Shown piece by piece: positions 56,205 through 64,000 of a stretch of 64,000 nucleotides of DNA. The position numbers were made by a program, and so were the translations under genes. The notes under the pieces are model-generated. The model was not told where the DNA came from, did no database searches, and saw only the letters and a list, made by a program, of their open reading frames with translations. The stretch comes from Perognathus longimembris pacificus (Eukaryota; Chordata; Mammalia; Rodentia; Heteromyidae), in the NCBI RefSeq assembly GCF_023159225.1, contig NC_063172.1:36398832-36462831 (forward strand). The letters are read 5' to 3'. Position 1 is the stretch's first letter, and the number at the start of each line of letters is the position of its first letter.

Positions 56205-56453
56205 AATATTTGTCAGAAGGGGGGCTGGGGATATGGCCTAGTGGTGAGAGAGCTTGCCTCGTATACATGAGGCCCTGGGTTTGATTCCCCAGCACCATAT
56301 ATACAGAAAATGGCCAGAAGTGGCACTGTGGCTCAAGTGGCAGAGTGTTAGCCTTGAGCAAAAATAGGGACAGTGCTTAGGCCCTGAGTCCAAGGCCCAG
56401 GACTGGCCAAAAAAACCCAAACAAACAAACAAACAAAAATATTTGTCAGAAGG
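56205..56453 (+). mobile_element. Dimeric tRNA-derived SINE with 16-bp target duplication
   Basis: The body is 56221-56437, flanked by perfect AATATTTGTCAGAAGG at 56205-56220 and 56438-56453. The first unit GGGCTGGGGATATGGCCTAG is of the TATACATGAGGCCCTGGG subfamily. The tail is an (AAAC)n array. A few bases of the second unit (GAAGCC) are missing. Confidence 0.96.
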
Positions 56454-56459
56454 ACTTAC

Positions 56460-59180
56460 TTCTCTTCAGATAAATTTATTAAGGATGAAGAAGTTGTGAC
56501 AGATCTGATCTCTAGGAACCTTTGTACTAAGGAAGAAAAATTAGGGAGTGTTAATCATTTCTGTGTAATTTCCAAGTATATGAAAAAAGGAGAAATAGCA
56601 AATAAAGTCTTTGCACAGACTAGAAACCAACAAAAATTCCAAAGTGAAAAGAAAAATAAACTTATTTCTATACCTTTGGAAATTTTGAACTAAATGGAAA
56701 TTGTCCCTTGAAATTAACTAGGAACCTATACAACTTTACTATTTATTATTGTTTTAATATCCTATCTTATGGTAGAAATATTAGTGGGCTTAAACCATTT
56801 GTCTTACTTCACTCATATTCTATTCTACCTGAAATTAAATTCTAATTGTCTCAGTAGGAGACAAAGGCAATGTTTATAGGAATTATACCACTTGGAAGGA
56901 AGTATATGAAAATAAGTACGTGCTATTATATTTCCTTTCACAATCCTCTAAACAGCATTAATGAGGAATGGAAATTGCCCTGCTATTAGAACAGTAATAT
57001 AAATACCCACTCACCCTCCTGTGCAGCCAGTACAAACAATGAATGCGAGTTTACTGACTAAATAAATATGTTTCCTACTTCCTGCTCTATTGGGAAGAAG
57101 ATGCCAGACGTAGGAGGCAGCCATGAATTTGGTCCACTGAAACAGCCTCTTTCAATGTGCTGCTAGTCATATTTCAAAGAACATTTTGTAATCATCACTG
57201 ACAACTGCCTTCCAGAAGGGAAACACTGAAACATTTAAAAACACAAGCTCTTAGAAGCAAGCTAACACAGTATAACACTTGTGAAGAAGTTTATGACCTT
57301 TGGAAATCTACCACCATGTGAACAGAGGGGAAACAGCTCAGTTCAAGACCAAATATTTAATTCTTTCACACACACGTAGAAAACAGGACTTGTTTCTCTG
57401 AGTATGGGCAGAACCATATATTTTAATAAATCCTTCAGCAAGTGATTCAATGCTTAATTTTTCTTCTCCATCCAAGTTAAATGTTTATGTCTTTAATATT
57501 CCTTTCTGTGAATGCTTTGGACACATTCTTATTCAGATTTCACTTTATGTTTTCTCAAGCTGTTCATTCCACTTAAATCCTTCCCTCTCCTTTGCTTAGC
57601 TACATGTTACCAAGTCCAGAAATATCTATGAACCACACACGAGTTACCAACAAATCCATTTTGGGCCTGTGTATTCCACCACTTAATCTCCCTACGTAAA
57701 TCTTGCTTGGCATTTGACCTATGAGTGAGGATGTGAACAGAGATTGTGTATTTACCTCTTGAATTTTCCACAACATATTGTAATATATTCCTAAATTTTA
57801 GAGGGAAACCTTGGCCAAATGTAGTTCCCTAAACATAGGTTTATTTTAGAGAACTAAAAATATGCTATTTAAGGCACAAAGAGGGCACTAAGACAATGGC
57901 AAGTATGAGAGGAAGAGGGGCCATCAACAGAGTACTTACATGGTATTACTGAAAGCTTTATATGACCATGGGAGAATCCAAGAGAGTGATAATAACTTTT
58001 TGTTTGTTTATGTTCTGCATTCTCAGCCAGGAATCAAACACCTTCAATGCCTATGTACTTCTCATATTTAGTTTTTCAGTGTATCTTTATATTTGAACTA
58101 CTGAAGCAGCTTTTAACTACAAGAAATATTAGAAATCTTTAAAAACATCTTTATATTTCCTGTAAGATAAAGTTATTTAGATGAAACTTGGATATTTGAG
58201 ATATTTTTGTCAATAAAAGAAAAAGAAGTAAAAGAGGGTTAAAATTTAAAAAAAATATAGTCATTGATGGGATTAAAAAGCAAGAATATTTTCTGTGAAC
58301 AAATGCAAAAGCAAACTAAAATAAAATTTAAAACCTGTAAATGTGGAAATATTTATATAAATTGGTACTGATGTATGGACTCAAGGTTAGCAGAATTCCA
58401 ATACCACATCTTAAACAGACACATAGCCTGAGAATTTAACAAATTAGCACTACATATATTAATTTCTATGATTATATTAAAGCTCATATTTTGAAAAAAT
58501 CTGGTTCACTGAAGTTTAGTTTATAATAACTTTCAATTCTCATCCATTTTCATTAGATTTGATAATTGAAAAGTTCATTGAACATATGAGTCATACTCTC
58601 TTCTAGGGCTTCATTTATTCAATATTCAACCTCCCAATTTCCATCTGTTTGTTTGTACATTACAAATAAATTATTGCCATTCCCAACTATATAGCATGTA
58701 CACTGCAATCTTGATGACGTACAAAAATTGAAAAGTGATTCTTTCCTTTTGCTTAAATCTCTGAAAGTCTAACTATATACTGTATTCATGAGAAAGTTCA
58801 CAATTTAAGGTTTAATCACAACACTAATTACTCTAATTATTTGCCTTACTGAAATGATGGGTGCATCTTATCAAACTGGCTCATTACAGAATCATAGCTA
58901 CTGTGAATTTTGAAAGCATGAAACTTCCAGAAAATAATTTTCCATTTTCCATTGCAAACTATTTTGTAGTTTATAAAATCAGGACTCTTTCAGAATGCTG
59001 CAGATGCTTGCTCTAAGCTGGCATCAAAAGGACAAGTCATTTTTCATGTATAACCATGCAGATGGGATGAACTGAGCGCTTATGAACTATTTCCAATTTA
59101 TTGCGTTTCACATCCTGTAGGGTGAACGTTTGGATCAACTTTGCCAAATATTAATTTAGTGATAGAAGATTCAGGAAATT
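56460..59180. other. AT-rich DNA, nothing recognised
   Basis: Unique-looking, with no gene, SINE or array visible. Confidence 0.5.
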
Positions 59181-59486
59181 GCCAGGTGTGTTGTCTTATG
59201 CCTTTAATCTCCGCTTCTCAGGAAATGATGAGTGGAAGGATATGATTTGAAGGCAGGAAAAGCAGAAGTTAGTAGACCTCATCTCAGCAAAAAAGCTGGA
59301 GGTGCAGGTTTATGTTTATAATCCCAACTACACAGAAGGCATAGGAAAGAGGATTGTGACCTAAGCACAAAAACCATGAGACTCTACCTAAAAAAGCAAC
59401 AAAAGCAAAAGAGCTGAAAGTATAGTTCAAATGATAGAATGTTAGCACAGCATAAAGTCCTCAGTTCAAATGCTAATTACACCTAT
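59181..59486 (+). mobile_element. Old three-unit SINE (B1-like, B1-like, ID-like)
   Basis: First unit TGCCAGGTGTGTTGTCTTAT with AAAGCAGAAGTTAGTAGACC. Second unit GGTTTATGTTTATAATCCCA with ACCATGAGACTCTACC. Third unit AGCTGAAAGTATAGTTCAAA and CCTCAGTTCAAATGCTAATT. The same order is seen at 1806-2195. Confidence 0.6.
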
Positions 59487-59550
59487 ATATATACATATAT
59501 ACATGTATCTAATAAAGTGTTTGTTGACAAGACAGTCTAACACTTGATTG

Positions 59551-59553
59551 TTA

Positions 59554-59590
<37 letters not shown>
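59551..59590. repeat. (CA)n microsatellite
   Basis: About 17 CA units, then TATATA. Confidence 0.95.
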
Positions 59591-59594
<4 letters not shown>

Positions 59595-59599
59595 AATAC

Positions 59600-60450
59600 A
59601 AAGTACATGGTAAGTATTTGTTTTGAAGTTTGGCTCTACCAACAACCTGTAAATCCTTGGGTAATCACTCAGTCTCCCTGAGCTTCTTCCTCAACAGCCC
59701 AACTTAACTCTCTAGGCTTCTATGGAACCAAATGAAGTAGTATCTGTGGGCATTCTAGGGCCAGGGCCAGTCAAACAAAGGTTACCTCAGAGCATTCATT
59801 TTCTATAGCTTTTGTAATATATTACCATTAAATTACAGGCTTAAATAATCTTAAATTCTGGAGTTCAAAAACATAAATCACTATGGGCTAATATCATTAC
59901 AAAAATTCTTATTCCTTTCTGGAGACTATAGAGAAAAATAATTTTGCCATCTTTTTCCATTTTCTAGAGATGGCTAAGTCTCTTGTTTAGAAGTGCCAGG
60001 AAAGGTTTCAAACCTCTGAAGGCCTACTAGCATACCCTCATGGATGTCAGACATGGACTGAAAGCTGAGAGCATCAAAGCAATTGGGTAAGATAAGGTCT
60101 TTGGTACCACTCAGTTTCAAATTCTGGGTTTTCCTTCTTAGATCTCTATGTGGTGGTAATGGTCTAGATGTTTTATGTTTCTAAGCCTCAGTTTTCTTCA
60201 CTAAAAAATTAATATTAATATTTATTTTTATAGTTCATATAAATGTAACATTAATAATACAGTCAATAACCTTTGAAATACAAATAAAACTCTTTATAGT
60301 CTTAGTAAACATGACTGCCACATAGTAGCCACTTGGCAAGGTAGCAAGCTGCATAGCAGACTTGTCCAGCCCAGAAAATCAGTCTTATGTATTTATGAGG
60401 TTTCTGTCTTCTATTTTCATATTTCCCAATGTATTTTAAAAATATCTTTC
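59600..60450. other. AT-rich DNA, nothing recognised
   Basis: No gene or repeat recognised. Confidence 0.45.
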
Positions 60451-60454
60451 AAGG

Positions 60455-60660
60455 ACTGGGAATATGGCCTACTGGCAAGAGTGCTTGCCTTGTATACATG
60501 AAGCCCTAGGTTCGATTCCCAAGCACCACATATATAGAAAATGGCCAGAAGTGGTGCTGTGGCTCAAGTGCCAGCGTGCTAGCCTTGAGCAAATGAAGCC
60601 AGGGACAGTGCTCAGGCTCTGAGTCCAAGCCCCAGGACTGGCAAAAAAAATAATAATAAT
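60455..60660 (+). mobile_element. Dimeric tRNA-derived SINE (IDL-Geo type)
   Basis: GACTGGGAATATGGCCTACT, B box GGTTCGATTCCC, second unit GGTGCTGTGGCTCAAGTGCC and tail (AAT)n. A short flanking repeat CTTTCAA occurs on both sides, consistent with a partly decayed target duplication. Confidence 0.92.
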
Positions 60661-60667
60661 ACTTTCA

Positions 60668-60910
60668 AACAAGGTGCCAGAGCCTCATGTCTAACTGTAG
60701 TTCTAGCTACTTAAGTAGTGAAGATTAGGTGGACCACAGTTGGAGGCCTGTCTAGGCAAAAAGTTCATGAAATCCCTTCTCTACAGAAGATGCTGGGCAT
60801 TGTGGCATGTTCCGGTGTCTCATCTCAGTTGCAAAAGGAAGCAGAAATCCTGTGGCCAAAATCAAGACCACTCTGAACAGAAAGCACGACCCTACCTGCT
60901 ATCTCAAAAA
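60668..60910 (+). mobile_element. Old B1-like dimer
   Basis: GGTGCCAGAGCCTCATGTCT and GTAGTTCTAGCTACTTAAGT form the first unit. GATGCTGGGCATTGTGGCAT and AGACCACTCTGAACAGAAAG form the second. Ends at CTATCTCAAAAATAA. Confidence 0.55.
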
Positions 60911-60913
60911 TAA

Positions 60914-61133
60914 CCTCAGCAGCTGCATGCTAGTGACTCTCCCCTGTAATCCTAGCTACTCAAGAAACTGAGATCTGAAGATCACAGTTTGAAGTCAACC
61001 TGAACAGAAAAGTCCATGAGACTTTTATCTCCAGTTAACTAGCAAAAAGTTGGAAGTAAAAGTGTGGCTCAATTGGTAAAGTAACTGCCTAGCCAGCACA
61101 AAGTCTTGAATTCTAACTCCAATACTACAAAAA
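60914..61133 (+). mobile_element. Composite SINE (B1-like head + tRNA-like tail)
   Basis: CTGTAATCCTAGCTACTCAA, GTCCATGAGACTTTTATCTC, then the second unit AGTGTGGCTCAATTGGTAAA and GTCTTGAATTCTAACTCCAA. It follows the old B1-like dimer directly. Confidence 0.85.
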
Positions 61134-61158
61134 GTTATAAATATAGAAAGTAGAAGGT

Positions 61159-61186
61159 CTGTGTGTGTGTGTGTGTGTTTGTGTGA
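61159..61186. repeat. (GT)n short microsatellite
   Basis: About 12 GT units with one TTTG break. Confidence 0.9.
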
Positions 61187-61189
61187 CAG

Positions 61190-62500
61190 ATCTTCTATAA
61201 TTATACCCATAGATGAAGTTTTTCAATACTTCAGATGTTTTTCTTATCCTTAACAAATATAAAGACTTGAGAGTTTTCATCTTCGATAAACTGGAAATTT
61301 TTCCAGTTCAAATATTTCAGAGATTTGCAATAATCACTTTTGAACTATCTGGTCTCTTTTCTGTCTCTTCCCTCTACTATTACTCTCCAACTTTGGAGGA
61401 ATGCCTATTTATTACCAGCTGCAATCAGGAGTGGTCAGAAGATGGAAGAAAAAAAAAGCAAAGCTAACTCAGTTTCTATATTACCTACTAAACCATTTAG
61501 CTAGAGTTCAAACTTACTGGTTATCAGAAAGTTTTCCAATTGTCTATAAATTCAATACTTCTGTGATTTTCTTGTTAAAACCAAAGGGGCAGGTGAAATT
61601 GCAGATTTTATCTTTTCTTCCCTCAATGGTATAACACCAGATATGTACAACATAAGCAGGTCCCTGAGATATTCTGAAGCTTTTAATTATGTGATGCTCA
61701 GAGAAACCACTCCATGTCTATCCACACAACAGAATAAAACTTCAGGCCCTGGGAGCTTTAAGTAGAAGTCATCCTCTTGAAAGGGAAGACTTTATAATGT
61801 TTTGCAGATCCATTTAGGGCTAAGGGCGCTACAAACAAGCGCACTGTAAGTTCTCGGGAAAGGCAAGATTACTTCAGAGATTCTGGTCCTTTCAGAGCAG
61901 GCTATTCATTATCTTCCTTTTTGGTGGGAGCACATTACAAAATAAAATCTTCAGCACTGTACTGGTCTATCAACTCCTCTCAATGTAGAATTGCTCAGAC
62001 CCTGTCAGACTCTCCATTATAAATTTTTAGTTTTCAGTAGTGTATAAGCCATCTATAAATATTCGCTGGTGGAAAAAAGAGATTTGATATGATTTTTCAC
62101 AGAGATTACTTAAGAAATTATGGAAGAGAAATTACATCTTACATTCAACATTTTAGAAGACAGTCAAAAAGAAGGAGATCAGGAACCCTTAAAACTTCAC
62201 ATTTAAGCTACATTTTCACAATTCATATAATTGCTTACAATCAAAACAAATTTAAAAATATTTCTGGTGTGAAATCAATAAAGTTTGATTATTCATAGTG
62301 TATAATTTCTCCTTCTGTGTGAACACCATCTCTCCTATTTGAGGAGGACTTAGGAAACTGTAAGCTAAAGACAGTGATTCTTTTGTTGTAGATTAGTTGT
62401 TAACCTTTCCTCAGTGACTCCTTGCAAAAACTTGTATTGGCATGTACACAATGAAGCCAGTAGACATTGGAAAGAGAAAGAATATGAAAACAAAACCTAT
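61190..62500. other. AT-rich DNA, nothing recognised
   Basis: Short plus-strand frames (61213-61467, 61401-61634, 62089-62298) have no recognisable domain. Confidence 0.45.
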
Positions 62501-62505
62501 AAGAG

Positions 62506-62730
62506 GGGCTGGGAATATGGCCTAGTGGCAAGAGTGCTTGCCTCCTACTCATGAAGCTCTCCGTTCGATTCCCTAGCACCACATATATGGAAAACGGCCA
62601 GAAGGGGTGCTGTGGCTCAGGTGGCAGAATGCTAGCCTTGAGCTGGGAGAAGCCAGGGATGGTGCTCAGGCCCTGAGTCCAAAGCCCAGAACTGGCCAAA
62701 AAAACAAAACAGCAACAACAACAAAAAAAA
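62506..62730 (+). mobile_element. Dimeric tRNA-derived SINE (IDL-Geo type)
   Basis: GGGCTGGGAATATGGCCTAG, B box CGTTCGATTCCC, second unit GGTGCTGTGGCTCAGGTGGC, and tail AAACAAAACAGCAACAACAA. The flanks AAAACCTATAAGAG and AAAACCCTATGAGA look like a worn target duplication. Confidence 0.93.
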
Positions 62731-62734
62731 ACCC

Positions 62735-63260
62735 TATGAGAACAGAACAGTATCTCAGGGGATATCGGTACAATTCCCTTTTGCCAAACACATTTTATTT
62801 TTATCATAGCATCCTGTGATTAGCTTTTGTTTTTTGAAGGAAAAAAAATCTTTAAATGAATCTTTTCTTGAAGAAGATTAAGGAAAACAAAAAAATCAAA
62901 AGAGACAAGAAAAAGAAGAGACAACTACAAACATAAATCAATCGGTACATCATTATCAATATGGGTAGTAATGAAGACTTTGGAGCAGCAAATGTGTTTT
63001 CCTTAATTAAAGCAACAGAAGGAAGAAAAGAAAAGCAAGCTCTGTTCAAAGAAACTCTGATAAAGCGGTCATCTTCAAAAGGCAAGATTTCTCCAATGTG
63101 AAAAAATCATATAAAAGATGATAAAAGACATAGATTTCTGGATGAGCTGAAATTAAATTGTATAAAATAGCATCAAACAAAATTAGACTTTTGAAAATGG
63201 AAAAATATGGTACAACATCTTAGCATCTTGCAATTCTAAACGCAGATGAAGGCCACCTGC
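62735..63260. other. AT-rich DNA, nothing recognised
   Basis: No gene or repeat family recognised. Confidence 0.45.
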
Positions 63261-63263
63261 GTA

Positions 63264-63265
<2 letters not shown>

Positions 63266-63306
<41 letters not shown>

Positions 63307-63318
63307 TGCGTGCACGTG
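63266..63318. repeat. (GT)n microsatellite
   Basis: About 20 GT units, then TCTGCGTGCACGTGTGTG. Confidence 0.95.
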
Positions 63319-63526
63319 TGTGTATATCAAAGTACTTGGAAGCAACTGAGGAAAACTGATGAAGACACATTGCAATACAGTGTAAACCATTAGTACCTAT
63401 AACTACTCTTTCTAGTTCATTGTTCCTGAGACCAGTGATAAAGAAATCCATTTCTTACTTACAAGTGATTATCAAATATTAATATTCATAAATGTTACCT
63501 CATCAATTTATTAAAAGGGAAAAGAG

Positions 63527-63748
63527 CCATAAACTGGTGGTTCACACCAATATTTCTAGCTACTAGGAAGCTGAAACCCGAGGACCATGGTTTGAAGCCA
63601 ACCTAGGCAGTAAAGAGAGACTCATTTCCTGGTTAATTGGAGACTCATTTCCAGTTAACCAACAAAAAGCCAGAAGTGGAGGTGTGGCTCAAATGGTAGA
63701 GAGCACAGAAAGTGGAAGGTCCTGAGTTTAAGTCTCAGGACTGGCACA
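63527..63748 (+). mobile_element. Composite SINE with internal tandem duplication
   Basis: The head is CTGGTGGTTCACACCAATAT, CTAGCTACTAGGAAGCTGAA. The second unit is GGTGTGGCTCAAATGGTAGA and GTCCTGAGTTTAAGTCTCAG. The linker GAGACTCATTTCCNGGTTAA-like segment occurs twice in tandem (about 63618 and 63641). Confidence 0.88.
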
Positions 63749-64000
63749 TAATAAAGGTAAAACTTTAAACCCTGGCCCCATACAAACCTTGTAAATGTCA
63801 GTCAGTGTGGCTGTGTCAAGCAGAGGATGAGTCCTCAGGTTCACTTAAAAAGACATGGATGATTGGGGGTACAACAAATCAAGAAAAGAATCTTATTCAC
63901 AGGAGCTTCTGAAATGATGCAGTAGTTAAAAAAATGCCTAAGAATAAGCATAATCAAGGTAGTAACAGACTTTCACTTTTAAATATATGAAAAACTGAAA
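63749..64000. other. AT-rich right edge, nothing recognised
   Basis: No feature identified. Confidence 0.4.

Overview
This window is non-coding mammalian nuclear DNA built mostly from retrotransposons. I find no cellular protein-coding gene, no rRNA or tRNA gene and no CRISPR array. The best clue to the host is a young dimeric tRNA-derived SINE (starting GGGCTGGGGATATGGCCTAG, with an internal second unit GCTGTGGCTCAAGTGG). I associate it with geomyoid rodents (pocket mice, kangaroo rats, pocket gophers; IDL-Geo type). A second SINE family joins a B1/7SL-like head to the same second tRNA-like unit. Genus cannot be decided from this window.

Layout. 1-8.9 kb: AT-rich DNA with a small L1 piece at the left edge that carries a 5' inversion, old ID-like and B1-like SINE remnants, and an old 5'-truncated L1 (7.9-8.9 kb). 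9-25 kb: AT-rich unique-looking DNA with SINEs, microsatellites and a 5'-truncated L1 at 12.2-13.1 kb. 25.17-33.73 kb: a near-complete L1 on the minus strand (element A), with a matching-length target duplication, a SINE inside its 5'UTR and an opposite-strand truncated L1 nested in that 5'UTR. 34-47 kb: AT-rich DNA with an ERV LTR (36.7-37.2 kb, minus), a possible second LTR remnant (40.4 kb), a long polypurine tract (40.6 kb) and a solo ERV LTR with a duplicated CCAAT/E-box unit (43.4-44.1 kb, plus). 47.22-54.74 kb: a second complete-length L1 on the minus strand (element B), with a perfect 14-bp target duplication, a young SINE in ORF2 and short CpG-rich tandem units in its 5'UTR. 55-64 kb: AT-rich DNA with further SINEs and microsatellites.

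The two long L1s have the standard order (5'UTR, ORF1 coiled coil/RNA binding, short spacer, ORF2 endonuclease and reverse transcriptase, 3'UTR, A-rich tail). Both are dead: element A's ORF1 keeps a single frame of 375 codons but has three nonsense codons, and both ORF2s are broken by stops and frameshifts. The L1 machinery of other copies would have mobilised the SINEs. After removing nested insertions both L1s are about 7.3-7.5 kb with about 1.9-kb 5'UTRs, an internally consistent reconstruction. The most useful second looks are the tandem monomers of element B's 5'UTR, a shared ORF1 nonsense codon in both L1s, the twin-primed L1 at the left edge, the SINE subfamily structure, the LTR with its U3 repeat, and an isolated perfect 14-bp hairpin at 7.1 kb. 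I found no convincing new gene system.
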